From Lepraria neglecta (lineage: Eukaryota; Ascomycota; Lecanoromycetes; Lecanorales; Stereocaulaceae): a stretch of DNA of 64,000 nt. The notes under the pieces are model-generated. The model was not told the DNA's origin, did no database searches, and saw only the letters and a program-made list of their open reading frames with translations. Location of the stretch: positions 503,501 through 567,500 of the forward strand of contig CM065646.1 of NCBI GenBank assembly GCA_033220425.1. Direction: 5' to 3'. Each line of letters opens with the position of its first letter. The stretch's first letter is position 1. This document shows positions 22,733 through 35,390 of this stretch, piece by piece. A program made the position numbers and the translations under genes.

Positions 22733-23440
22733 GTCTCGAGAGTGGCGACACGTTCAACGCATCTTCTGCAAGAACAAAGGATAAGATCAGAATTCACGGC
22801 CTTGTGTTAGTGGTCATGGTCGAACATCGTCATAGTGATGGTGGGATCGTAGTCTAAATATCTGGGAGTGCCGTCATTTGCAGACCAGGATTCCGCTCCT
22901 TGCCTCTTGCCTTGCTTTGCGGACACTTGTAACATCAAAACCTCCGCGCAGCACGACCCCGTAATGGCAGCTCCTGTTAGAAAGATGCCACGAGACAGTA
23001 TTGCTCTAAACAGGTGCGCAGCCGGCAGTGCTACCAACGGCACGCGTTTCACAGCAAGTGGCGCGTGCCTGGCGGCTGAAGGATGTTTATATGCCTCCTT
23101 CTCACAGCCCGATCAGCCCCCTCTAGTTTCTATGAGCTAGCTGCTGATGTTGTCAATGTGTTTGTTATTACTGAGCGAGAGGATCGTTTATAGTTTGCCT
23201 ACAAAGTGCTGTGACCCAATAGGTGAGGACAGCCAACAGTGTGGAGGAGCAAAATCCTCTGATTAATGCAAAAAATAACATCGTTCCTATCGATGGAGGG
23301 CTTGAAGCCTCTACCAATACGCTCCCAGCTCCCTCATGACTCCTATGCTTTTGGGGCTTGCCGATGTACCAGCTCCTCAAACACCTTGCCAATACAATGC
23401 ATACGTCGTAAACGAAACAAAACATCGCCATCAATCCAGC
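22733..23440. other. Intergenic, nothing recognised
   Basis: This holds the upstream region of the TBC gene and the 3' flank of the CDC11 gene. The 90-residue frame at 22868-23140 (plus) shows no homology and is not supported. Confidence 0.4.
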
Positions 23441-26400
23441 TTACTCATTACAATCGTCCCTTTCCGTTATGCTCTTCTCTTTCAAAACTCCGAGCTCGTG
23501 CAATCGCTTCCGAACGCCGCTGTCCTTCTTCAATATCCTCCTATCCACTCCCAGCCCATCCAACCGTTCTAATCGCTTGCAAGTATGGACAATCATCAAC
23601 TCATGCACCCTTCTTCTGACCTTTGTGTCTTCGTCTAATCGCTCGCGGGAGGTATTGTCTTGTTCTTTATCGAGTGGTGGGAGCAGGTACGCTTCTATCC
23701 TCTTGGCTTCGAGATCTTCATCGTCACCTTCGGTATGATTGTGCCTCTGAAGCGCAACACATCTCTCCTCGCGCACTGGTTCCTGTGGCGTGTAAAAGCC
23801 TACTGTAAGAGGGTTGTTCCGCATATCGACCTCCACCAGAGCTTTGCTAAGGTATTGAAGCACAGAAACGGTTCTGCGCAGTCTCGAAATGCGGTTACCT
23901 GCCATGAACAGCTTTTCTAGCTTTACAATTCCTACCAACGGACGCAGGTCACGAATGGCATTGTAGTTAGTATTGAGCGTACGCAAATTCGGGCACTTCA
24001 CGCCGAGGTCAGAAGCGAAGGTTTGCAAACCTGTTGAGGCAAGTCCCAAGTGGTAGAGGTTAAGGAACGGTGTTGGTGGCGCGAATGTAGAAAGAGAATT
24101 GCCAGACAGGTACAGATTGCGGACTTCGTGGCAATGCTGATATTGAATCTCTGAAAAGCCGTAGGCGGAGATGAGAGTCTGTTCACACCATGAAAGGGTC
24201 TCGAGATGCTTCAGGCTACTTAGGCTTTCGATCGATGCAATTGAGTTTTTGTCGAGGTTGAGATTCTTGATGTTGGGTAGTTCGGCAAGGTCGATGAAGG
24301 AAAGGCGGTTGTTGGAGATATTAAGGAACCACAGTTTGGACAGAGGAACGGAGATTGTGAAGTCCAAAGCCTCGAGATCATTGTTGCCTGAAGTTTGTCA
24401 GAAAGCGCAAAGAACTGTCAGGAAATTATGGAGAGCTTACTGAGGTCACATGTCTCGAGGGCGGTCAGCCGATGTAAGTTGGACACCTCAGTCAACTCGT
24501 TATCGCGCAGATCCATATGAGCGAGTCGCCTCCTACCTCGTCGTTAGGATTGCCAATGTCACAGTCCCACAACATGACTTACAGATAAAAGTTCTCGAAG
24601 TCAACGGTTCGCAACTTGTTGCCTTTCAGACTCAGGCTTGTTAGCCCATCAAGACCTTCGAGACCGTCCAAGCTCTCTATTTCGTTATCCTCAGCTTTCA
24701 AAGCTCGCAAATGGACTAGGCACTGGAAGCCTTTGAGACTTCCGAGTTGGTTGCCAGAAACATCGAGGTACTGCAGATTTTGAAGAGAGTCCCAAGCCGC
24801 TAAGTCTGAAAGACAATTGCCGCGGATATTAAGAAGTCTAACTGTATGAGGAATACCTTCCAATCCTCCAATTCGGTTATTCGACACATTGAGCTCTTCA
24901 ACACGTCCACAGAATTCGTCGAACATGTGCAAAGTCTTCAGATCCCGATCGTGTAAATCTACACTGCGGAGGAATTCCCAGTATGGCTCGTACGGTAGCA
25001 AGTCTGTCAGCTTCTTTACCAGACCCTGCGCTGCAAGCGATAGCTTGTTGTCGGCTTCTTGCGCTGCCACATTACGCCTTCTTGCAACTTGAGTGAGATT
25101 GAGGTCAATCGGTTTGTCAACTTGATGAACGGTGAACTCGGACAACGGACTTAGATGGAAGCCAAGACTTGATCGCTGGCCTGTTGTTGGCGGTGGGAGC
25201 AGAAAGCTCCTGGACAGGGGCAAAGGTGTTGATATTGCTACCTCCATAGTCATGTGACGAGCGACAGCCGAACATTGAACTAGCGACAATTCATCCTGCT
25301 CATCGAGTCTAGACATCGGCCGAGCCAAATATGACTGATTGCCTATAGAGACACGCCGAGAGGCTTTCCGCTGAACTGACTTTGAGAGGATGCCGAAAGA
25401 AGTGCGCCTGGTGGAAGAGGGTTTACGTTGAGAACCCTGGGCTGCGGGTGACTCGCTTAAATCCAATTCGCTTCCTTCATCACACACTTCAGAGCAATCG
25501 TCCCTCTCATAAGGCAGCTCTCTTTGATCTACCAATGGGGAGGAGAAAGCTACCGTGACCACTCGTGCTTGACGCTGCTTGTTCTGATGCCTAGGAGTCC
25601 GCGATTCACGTCCTTCGAGGATGCTGATCTCATGTTCTACTTCTTCCGTATGCTCCTTGTTGAGATTCGTGGAGACAATTGGAGCCACTCTAGATAATTG
25701 GGGCTTTTTCATGGATGGAAACTCGTCACCCCAAGACGTTGCACGAGTACCAGGTGCGGGACCGCTGGAGGCGAAGTGAGAATATTTAGATGGGGCAGAA
25801 CTGTTTTCAACAGCTTCAATACATTTGCCATCTGCAGTTCTTGGTCTGGCGTTCCGAATGGCCTCGCGGCCGGCTGATGATATTTGCCCTACCTCAGCAA
25901 GCTCTGCCTGGGCATGAGTAGATATTTTTTCAGCAGCAGAGCCGAGCGTCTTTATTGACGACATGGCGTCTTTCACTCTTTTTAACTCCTCCATCTCATT
26001 AACACTCAAATCAGGTATATCACCGAGAAGGTCTTCTTCTGTCCATTCACTCGCAGAATGGTCAAGACCTCCCATGCAACCCACGTTAGGGGAGCTCTTT
26101 CGCTTAACCCAGAGTTGCCTCTGGTGATCAAACACCATACCGGCCATTTGATCAGACAAAAGATGAGCAACAGTTTCAGGAGCAATAACCATCCGCCTTG
26201 TGGAACTGCGAGACGATCCCGTGGGATTAGAGCGACTACTCGATGGTCCTGAGCTTGGTTGCGATCCGTGAGATTGATGTCGTCTCTCCATTTCCAAATT
26301 TGAGGCGTCATGTGCGGATGACGAATCTTCGTGCTTATGACACTGGACTGTACTCTCTCGTAAATGAATATTCGGCGGATCACTTTCTATGCCGCTATTA

Positions 26401-29234
26401 CGGCCATCGTCCACGGCGTGTTCATTCGCAAGGGGACCCGGCTCTTTAAGCGATTGATTGATCTGCAGGATCTTGAGTGATGAAGAAAGCGCGAGGCCCA
26501 AGTCTTCTCCATCTTTGAATTTGCGAAGGTGACTGATTACCCTAGCATCCATTTGCTTTGGCTCTCTCAGCCTTGGGAGAGTGCCACCTTCTCGACTTGG
26601 TGGTCTTGAAAATTGGTCCTTCGTCGAGTCATCCGCAAGCGACTCCTCGACAGTTGTCAGATGATCAACTTCAGAGCCTTCAGCAGTGGTATGGCTACTT
26701 CGCGGTCGTCCATTGGCACGAATCTGCTGCATAATCTGCTTTGCTTCTAAGTAAAAGTCTGCTGTGGTCAAGGAGGCTTGTCGAGAGCCGTAGGTCATGT
26801 CTTGCACAGTATTAAGAGCAACGGATGCTAGTGCTCCGGCGACAATTTGTGTTGGTGGATCTGTCGCATGATCGTGGTTCTGGTCCAGCTCTTGATCATT
26901 GGTCTGATCTTCGTCCTCGGCACTTGATGGTGCAGAGGCATGACCGGACCCTCTCAGCTTACTTGAGGAGCTTATCTGGTTCGACACACGTCCTCGAGGC
27001 TGTAATATTTGACGCTTTGCCATTGTGCTTGGATCGGCCGCCTGCCGATCACTGTCATAAAGAGCGTCTTTTCGCTTTCGGCCGTGGACATATTGGCCTG
27101 GGAGGTCCTTGACTTCCACATGCTCTGGCTGATCAGTCTTCTGATTCAGATCATTTGAATCTTGTAAAGTTCGGCGACGCTTAGGCGCAGGGTCTTTGAA
27201 TGGAGAGTGTGGCAACCGCTTGCCAGTAGCCTTCCGTAGCGCATCGCGCTCGTTCTGGGCAATTTGACTATCCTGTCTCTCGAGGTCTTTCGTATGCCGC
27301 CTTCTTGTATTGGCATTGTTCTCATTGGCTTGCCTCAGATCATTAGCGGTAGTTCCTTTTGAATGATTAGAATACAAGCGCTTGGATTTTGATCTATGGT
27401 GTCGAGGAGCATGATCGGTAATGTCGTCTTTGGTCTGCTCGAGTGACAGATGCGACCCAGACGATTGATGAGGCGAAAATTGATAATCGTCCAATTCTCC
27501 CGCCCCAAAACTGCTGATGCTGCGGTCATTCGGGGTCTCAACAGGGAACGGGGCTTGGGTGGGCTTGTATGGACGTCTTCGTCGGGGTGAAGGGGACGAT
27601 GGCTCGTGGGCGCTCTCTGCTTCAAGGTCCTGGTTAAGAGTCTGTTCGAATTTGCTCATTCGTCGTGCCAGTCTGTCATTCGTGAAAGTATCGTATTTGT
27701 CGAAGAGCTTAAGAGGGCTGCCTGAGGACCTCGGCCTTTCATAGCTGTCAGGGTTTCCAGCATTATCGTGCTCAGGAGTCTGGGGTGGAGATAAAGGCAT
27801 TTTGGACTTTCTTTGTGAGAAGTTTTCTGGTAAGTTCGGAGATCGAATCGCGCCACGGCTAGTGGATGATTGCGACTTTAGACTTGGACCATCCAGGTCA
27901 GGTAGTAATGACGGGCTGACGGGGCGTCTCTGAAAGGAGCCGTCGTTGGAATATCCTCCTCGATGTACACTCACAAAACCGCCATTGGCAGCGTACGCAT
28001 CAGTGCCCATTGATAAATCATCAGGTAAGGACTGGCTTGTGACTTCATCCATTTGTCCACGAAGGAGAGACTTTTCTGAAGGCCGCGAGTCTGCGTAATC
28101 TATTCCGCGGTCACTTGATCGAGAGCTAGGTATGATCTGCTGCTGTAATCGTAGCCTGTCCATCTCCGTTCGTAGTTGCTGCATAGACATGTCGATTGCT
28201 CCATACTCGACACGCCCATCAACCGTATTGTGTCGAGACACGTAGAACGGGCTTATGTTTTCGTTACGAGACTTATCCTGAGTGCTGGAGACGCCGGAGT
28301 TCTCCACACCGTCTGAGTTGGCCGCAATACTGGATCGGTCTAATGCTGATGTTGGGTAATGATGGTGAGCGGCAGGTAGAACGGGGGATTCACGAGGGCT
28401 TGTAGTTGAGCTGGCGACAACATCCCTTGATCTCGCTGATGAACCCGTGTGTCCAACATTGTCTCGTTTTGTGGGGGTTTCACTAGGTGAATGGACATCG
28501 TTCTGCGGAGTGAGAGATTCCGAGAATTTTTCTTTTTCATGCAGCTCACTTTGAGGGGACGAAGCAGCTCTCGGCTCTTTGGAATCTGCATGAGAGGCAC
28601 TGGATTCATGCATAGCGGTGGACGGTAATGGCGGAGGACTTGAAGAGATATCCTCGATGGGGAACAATTTCCTTTTTGCCGTGGGCTTCCCACTCCGTCC
28701 TGATTTCACCGTGGGAGGTTTGAAGACACTCTCCAACCCAATTGGACTGAAGATGTCTCCACCAGCATTTTCCTTGAGGACTCTCCTCTTCCATTCGGGT
28801 GTACCTTGCGCATCTTTCTCTTTCACAGGCGAAGGTTTATGCTGGACCGTATCTTGCAGACCTGGAGCCAAGGACCCTGAAGAGGCGTGCCTACCGCGCA
28901 GTCTCATTGACGCTGGGTTGAGACTCTGAAGCTTGACTTGTCCATTCGGAAGTCGTTTGTGCGATGCATTAAGGTTGGAGGCGGTCTTCTCTCTCAGAGC
29001 AGGTTCATTGCTATTGCTTCTCCGTATCGAGTTTATTTGGCCCAGCCTTTCCCCACTGGCAGTCGACAAATTTGACGCTGATCGAAGTTTGTAGCGGGGT
29101 ATGCGGCTTTGAGATCCATTGCTCGTCGGGCTGGGGCTATGTCTTAGGATCGAGCTGTACTGGAGAGAATTGGAATGAGGAGATCGAGGCTGGGAGACCC
29201 AGTCTTCGGACAGAGAGTCGAGCCATTGATCCAT
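23441..29234 (-). CDS. cdc11: Cdc11/Nud1-type septation-initiation scaffold with leucine-rich repeats
   Basis: Predicted 1896-residue scaffold at the spindle pole body that anchors the septation initiation / mitotic exit network (family knowledge). Exons: 29234-24583, 24532-24441 and 24387-23441; introns GTAAGT...GTAG and GTAAGC...TCAG, phases 2 and 1. The start MDQWLDSLSEDWVSQPRSP is a hallmark of the family. The first 1350 residues are disordered and Ser/Pro-rich, with many potential phosphorylation sites. The C-terminal 500 residues are leucine-rich repeats (VEELNVSNNRIGGLEG, LLNIRGNCLSDL, YLDVSGNQLGSL, HMDLRDNELTEV, FLNISNNRLSF). The second exon supplies one LRR exactly, which supports the splicing. 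Intact. It could also be called Nud1 or centriolin-like. Confidence 0.9.
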
Positions 29235-30350
29235 GGCTGCGGAGGACTGTTGGTAACTTGATGTAGGCGACCACGGTCGCGCCGCTGCAGACGTCTCGCC
29301 TGGTATTAAGATATCATGTAATTGATAAGCTAGACATTTTGTTAGTAATGGTCAAGTCAATAGAGCTAGTACAATCGTGATTTGCGATTGCCAGGACGCG
29401 CAAGCATGTATCTTCCTCGACTTTCTGAAAGTAAACACTCCAGCCTTGTAAGGCTGCTAGCGTCCGCCGCTAACGGAGTCGCCAACCCGCTGGCCGAGCC
29501 GCATCGAAACTTGTACCAACCAGATATAGCGCATTCTCCTTACAACGCATTTGAAGATTTTGCAGATGAGATCCGGTAGAGGCGATGGCGATCAGAGCCC
29601 GGGAGCCTTGCTAAGTCTAGCCGCCTTCCGCTTGAAGACCGAGCTACTCTGACTAGCGTGATCTCAATCTTTGAGGCAGACATTCTAAGATCTGAGGCTC
29701 AACTCCTAATTTTTGTGCTCTCCAAATGCTGATCTGGACCTTAAGGTGTACAGTAAAGCGGGTGTGGTACCTTCGAGTGTACTTTAAAGCCCCTTCAGCA
29801 TCGTCAAATGCTGGGCATGACTAATAAGACGATTGCGCGTGCATCAACTTTGTTTTCCTTCGTGTTCTTGTTTAGTGATAACAAAATCGTACATAATATG
29901 CGACCAGGTATGTCAATTTTCAGATACTTGTTCACGTTGAAGTGTTTGTCAACCTCGGCAATCAATATCGCGCGTGTGGCGACAAATGACGAGGCTGACA
30001 CGCTGAGATGCACCAATGACGGTGATTAGTGACCACGATTTTGGCTTTGTAACAATGCTGCTCCCCCCACAAACACGAGATCCTGCAAATAGCATAAACA
30101 GTGCGAATACAATAGTACTCGCTTCAATGGTAACAGTCGGCAATACGAGCATCACGCCATTAAAAACAGATATGGTGGCGGCTCGACGGCGATATGTCCG
30201 TACTGCGGATGATTCTCGTAAAGCTGACCATTAGGTCACGAATAGACTGATGATACAAGTATAAAGAGCAGCTTTTCGACGTATAGTATTTTCTCTTTAT
30301 CAAGCCTTCAAATATCTCAGCCTATCCATCCAATATCTAAAGCCCTAACA
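29235..30350. other. Intergenic, nothing recognised
   Basis: About 1.1 kb upstream of both CDC11 (minus) and the secreted protein gene (plus). Only short frames with no resemblance to known proteins are present. A TATAAAG-like box lies near 30260, about 90 bases before the next ATG. Confidence 0.4.
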
Positions 30351-30887
30351 ATGTTGTCCAAAACCTCTCTCACGGCAGCCGCCATAGCACTCACATCCTC
30401 AGCCGCAGCACAGACTCTCACCCTAAACGTGAGCGGAACTCCCAGCTACCTCGACAGCGTCCTCGCAGGCTACACCACCCTCAGCTACGCCAACAACACC
30501 ATCTACATCGGCCAGGTCAAAAACCAGCTTTACTCCGAGGAACTGGTCCTCTCCAGCGTTGGTGGCTACGGCTTGGCCTTCCAATCCTATCACCTCCCTG
30601 CAGGTGAACTGCAGACCGTCTACATCAATCCGAACGTTACCGCGCCAGTCTTCTTCACGGACCCGGGTGCAGATGTGCCATCTGGTGTGGACTCCCAGGG
30701 CTTCAGCTTCGACAATGCGGCTAATAGGTTGACGAATGGTGGGGAGAACAATTTTATGTTCTGTCAGGACTTGGCGGAGAGCGAGTTGAATAGTTGGAGG
30801 TTGTGGTGGGAAGGTGATGGAATTGCAAATGGAGTTAGCTGTTTGGTTGGGGTTGACTTGATAAAGGTCGTGGAGTGTGAGGATTAG
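30351..30887 (+). CDS. Small secreted protein, unknown function
   Basis: Intronless gene for a 178-residue protein. A strong signal peptide (MLSKTSLTAAAIALTSSAAAQ) ends at a likely AQ-T cleavage site. The mature part is rich in Tyr, Asn, Gly and hydrophobic beta-type stretches, with sequons (NVS, NNT, NVT) and few cysteines (FCQDL, SCLVGVD, VECED). No catalytic motif is evident. It is one of the few intact genes in this gene-poor stretch. Similar secreted proteins are common in plant-associated ascomycetes, but the family was not identified. Confidence 0.75.
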   Translation: MLSKTSLTAAAIALTSSAAAQTLTLNVSGTPSYLDSVLAGYTTLSYANNTIYIGQVKNQLYSEELVLSSVGGYGLAFQSYHLPAGELQTVYINPNVTAPVFFTDPGADVPSGVDSQGFSFDNAANRLTNGGENNFMFCQDLAESELNSWRLWWEGDGIANGVSCLVGVDLIKVVECED

Positions 30888-31946
30888 AGGTTTGAGATGG
30901 AGGTGCATTTTACCTGAGGGGAGTTAAGTAGCAACAATCGGCTCAGACATTCCTTTCATCTCTGGCGGTCTTTTATTTCGGCGCTTAGTTTGAGCACAGA
31001 CATTTATTTTTGGACTTACAGGCTTCTTTGGACAATACATCAGTTGAAAGTTGACATTCGATAAGACGCTATCTTATATTAGATTTAGGGGGGAGGATAA
31101 CAATCTTTACACTTACGCAAGAACGAGGTCGGAGACCAATACAAGTACACAAATTGGTTCAAATTGGCACTTGGAAGACACGCTGTCCTAGCTTATATCC
31201 ACCGTACTATACCGCGAGATTGCTCTGACAGTGAAACACTCTGGAAAACAATAGTTGCGGATTTCACGGGGACAGATATTCCAGCTGGGGAAGAGTATCG
31301 CGGGCTATTCCTGTCCTGGCTTTACGTCAACTAGCAGCTAGCCACTCATGGGGATGCCGCCCAGCTAAAGATGGAAACTGTGGTTTAGTCCCAGAAGTTT
31401 AGTGGTTCGTTTAGTGACGCAATGGGCACGGGAAAAGGGTTTCTTGGCATTAGGCCTCGTTTTCCACAAAGTGGTGATTTTTTATGCGTCATACTAGGCG
31501 CACAGACGCCATTTCTGCTGCGAGAACATGGATGTTGAAAATAAGGAACGAATGTATCGGTTGGTGGGTGAATGCTACGTATTTGGTCTTATGAAGGGTG
31601 AGGACCTTAGTATGGGCCTGGAACAAGATGTCGTCGTTTAATGAAAATAGGAATCTCGTTTCTTTTCCTTGTTTGCCAAGATGCTACCTATCATTGCACT
31701 GCCTCATCTGACCGAATCTCCCAGCCTTCCTCGACTTTGATGGTACAAAGAAGAGATATCTCCGCCCCAATATCTATAGAATGGTCATCAAGCGAAAGAT
31801 ATGAGTTATCAGTCGGACCAGTGATCTTATTTTGTGTTCTGCTTCCCTCGAAACCCTGAGTGGGTACCGGTCATCATTGTGAAGGACCGAAGTCTTTGGA
31901 TCCTTGGAGCGAAGCGAGCCACTGTACTGGAGACGACGTTGCCAGA
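30888..31946. other. Intergenic, nothing recognised
   Basis: No coding frame is supported on either strand. Short frames at 31641-31859 and 31774-32007 have no recognisable homology. Confidence 0.4.
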
Positions 31947-32640
31947 CTATGATCCACCTTTTCCGCGGCCTATTCTCCTGAATGTAGCCGGGAACATAGG
32001 TAAACAACCAATGATGATTTCGAGCAAGGGCTCTAGATCAGTTAAAATACCAACTTGTGCGTTATTATGAACCAAATTATCCGGGTTTGTCCGAAGTGCA
32101 AGCACGATTCGAAGGATAGAGATTGCGCATACACTGCATCTAGTCATCAGCATCTGAACCAATCCCTTCTTTTCTTTTCTTTTCTTTCTTTTTCTTTGGG
32201 ACGCTGTTGCTCACGTGAGACCGAGACCAAACAAAACCGTCAGCCCAATTTTCCTTTGAGGAGCCATCTGCGGGCGCCACATCATTGGCATTGGTAAAGC
32301 AATGACGGCAAAGTTTGTGATCGTGCTAATGCTGCCGCCAGCGAGGATTGAAGCACTGTCTGACACGCAGAAACCAGGGAGAAGTGGGTTCCAGTTCTTA
32401 GCGAATGGTCGGCACAGTAGAAACGCCGAGAGCAAACCCGAGACACCAAAACAGGCGACAAGAGTTATTACCCCGTAAGCCATACAGCGATAGACCCTGT
32501 TTAGTCCAAATACCGTAATATAGAAATGCAAACAGAAATCTTCACTGAGGTACTGGAAATGGCCCAAAAGACAGTCCCAGCTGGAACAAACTTGGGAGGG
32601 TTAGTCTCAGAAAATGAGCACCTGAAACCCTACTTTGGGC
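31947..32640 (-). pseudogene. Relic of a second rhodopsin-like membrane protein
   Basis: Degenerate fragment of the same broad seven-TM family as the gene at 10750. From 32640 it reads TVFWAISSTSVKISVC, then needs one extra base to continue as FYITVFGLNRVYR, FLLCRPFAKNWNP and NFAVIALPMPMMW. A plausible intron (32214-32141, GTGAGC...CTAG) leads to SVCAISILRIVLALRT and LEPLLEIIIGCLPMFPATFRR, the TM6-7 region, before TAG at 31947-31949. The first two TM segments and the start codon are missing. The frameshift near 32535 and the lost N-terminus make it a pseudogene. A CT-rich tract (about 32166-32195) lies inside the intron. Confidence 0.7.
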
Positions 32641-32649
32641 CCATACCTT

Positions 32650-35390
32650 TAGAATGAGACTCTGAACCTTTTCTGTGTCAACATTATCTTTATGCTCTCC
32701 ACTCCCTCCGGCAACAATGGCTTTTCAATGTCAGCATGACACTACTCAGAAAGGTACAGTACTTACCCAGAACAGACAGGACTACCAAAGAGGCTGCGAA
32801 GGGCCTTTAATGATTAGTTCATTGTCAATCGACAGTACAGTAAGTCTCGTTTTTTCGTACCCATGCTAAGAGCACAGCGTAATCGTTTAAGCAGAGCCGA
32901 AGACCCTGTATCCTCCTAGATATGAGTCGGACTCCTAGAGTAATACCTCCAAGACCAAGGAACAAGCTTTCGATGACGATGGCATTTACACCCCAGGGAT
33001 TTCATTGCACAAGGCTGAGGTGTTCTTGATGCATCATAATTAGAAGAGTGAAGACTCGAAGCAAATTTTGACAGCAAATGGAAACATTATTGCTTGATAA
33101 ATGCGGAAACCATTTGGCACCATAAATTTGGAGGCAGCGCCAAAGTAATATCAAAGGGGTCGTATCGATGGCAGCTCGGAGGAAAGTGGAGCCATCAAGC
33201 CAGGGAATCATATCTTAAGATCACAGTTTTCGTGATCATAGGTGCCCTCCTTCATTCGCTTACGCCGACAGACACCATGTGCGACGTCATAAGTCTCGAG
33301 TGTCTCATGCAGAGATGGTGATGTTCGCTCAATCGCATAGGGCGCAGGGTTGACAGTCTTTGAGCCGAGGCAATTAAAAGATGAGCACTTCAGCTTCGTT
33401 GCAAAGTGACGGCAATCCAAGACCAGAAACCATCAAAGCCACCTACCATTGTTTCTTTACTTATTCCACCGCCTTCCACCAAACGCCTAAGTCTATAGAT
33501 GGAGGTGCCACGAAATCTGATTGGATACCAATTCTGGGGTCCTACCCACATTAGCCATGGAAATTAGCGCGGCTTTGCCAGTAGCTGCATGTCCATCAAC
33601 GGCGTGTTTTGCATTCAAAGAAGGTTACATCGCAGCGAGTCTTTCCAGATAGCGGATATAGCTGAGTGCTGCTTCATCCGTGAAGTCTTGATGATCGCTG
33701 TTGCCTTGCCAAATTTGGAAAAAGCCCGTGGACTGTACTCATCATACCGTATGCGTGCAGGAGAAAACCGCTCACGCCTTCATAATCGTGCCTCAAGAAA
33801 GCAACATGAATCATGACATGGCTCGGCATTGCATAGCATGTGAATCTCGCTATATCGTGGTCTCGATCGCCAGTTTAAGGCATAATGCACAAGTCATCAC
33901 TAGTGACTGCTTTGACAATGGCGTACACCTTCGAAAGCAGCAATACAGGAACCATTTCATACAGCTGGTGTGCGCAGTCCGATCTGCCTCAAGGGTATGA
34001 TAAAAGTAAAGATTGGTGCCTCGAAGGCAGATAACAAAGACCATGTCAAGATAGGCAGTAACATTTGGTAATAGCTCCTTCGGAAGGGTTTCGAAAGGGC
34101 GATAAGGCTGCTAAGTATCGAGTTGAGTTGAGCGGCTCGGGGGCTCTTCGGGTTCGACCAAAGCCAAAGACGACACGCAGGACAATGTTTCAGCAGTCGA
34201 AGAATGTAGACCGTCATGGGCATGGTTGCCCGCTCCTTCCATCATCTTTGGCGGCTAGGCGATGCCGGGAAGCGTTGCCTTCATTCAAAGAACGGTGGCT
34301 GTGTGATGTACAGATGACGTCCAATTTGTTGCGAGGGAGAACATGTATATGTGTTCCGTCCTGCTGTTCACATAGGTGATATTCGCTCTGCCAAGATCTC
34401 TTGGCCAGGCATTATTGAGAGAGTTTTTTACAGCACCACGTTCGTCATCCTCCAAATTTTCTCTCCCGAATTCTTGTGTCTCCGCTATCGTCGTTGGGAG
34501 TGCCAGCTTTATACGTCGATGCTTGGCTGGAACTTTCGTGTGGGACGCATCCCGAGAAGTGCGGTTGGTACCGAGCAATTAGCCCTCAAGTGTCGCTGCC
34601 GGCGCAGTCCAATCTTAACGTATCGTTGCTAGCGGATTTGGTCTTCAGGTGTCGCTGCCGGCTTGAACTAGTCTTCAAGTGCCGCTGCCGGCTGGTCAGC
34701 CAGGACGGATCGTTGTCGGCACCGTCTTGTTTGTCAGCAGCCCGTCTCACCCTTATTCCCACGGCAGAGATACCGTAGAGGTCGCTGAGGGCCCAATTCC
34801 CCTAGCAGTCGGCTTCTCGTTAAGTTTAAAAAAGAAACCCCGTTTTGAACTCACAGGCTTAGCTTGTTACTAGATTTGATACGTGAAACACTCGATTATA
34901 GCTCTAATCCAGGCTTTTGTCAAGTCAAATATTAGCCATCTACAGAGTGTAAAGTGAATCAAACAAGAATTGTCGTTAAATTGCCTTCGAAGTAGGACAA
35001 TACTATCAACACAAAAGCGCAGAACTGTCGAATGTATTAGTTTATTCTCCGTCAAGATACAGCGATATGATATATACTCAAGTATAAAAATATTGAAAAT
35101 ATCGGCCCAAACCCCCTCGAAATGCGAAAGAATTATTAATACCCGCGTAGAACTGTTGACAATAGGGACCCATTCCCTTCAAATATAGCAGTATTACAAT
35201 AGTATATTGGGAGATGGATCAAGGTATCGGATAATTTAGCTCCGAAGAACACCACTTGGAGGGGACAGCCCCGAGTCCGACTGTATATCTAGGTAATTAT
35301 TGAGGTCTCGAGTTCAATATAGAGAGGCAAGGAACCTATATGCTACTCCCTATATAACTCTTTCCTGTAGGCCATACGCTTGGCTAACAT
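32650..35390. other. Gene-poor, partly AT-rich stretch
   Basis: About 2.7 kb has no supported gene on either strand. From about 34860 to 35400 the base composition becomes AT-rich with many TA steps. A small cluster of direct repeats lies near 34586-34692 (listed separately). It may hold heavily mutated repeats. Confidence 0.4.
34586..34692. repeat. Three short direct repeats
   Basis: A unit of about 17 bases (core GTCGCTGCCGGC, third copy GCCGCTGCCGGC) preceded by TCA(A/G)G occurs at about 34586-34603, 34645-34662 and 34675-34692. Spacing is uneven. Two copies share a longer TCTTCA(A/G)G(T) lead. The role is unknown. Confidence 0.6.

Noticed and set aside
22868-23140. 90-residue plus-strand frame in the gap
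   Set aside because: No homology, no signal peptide and no codon or splice evidence.
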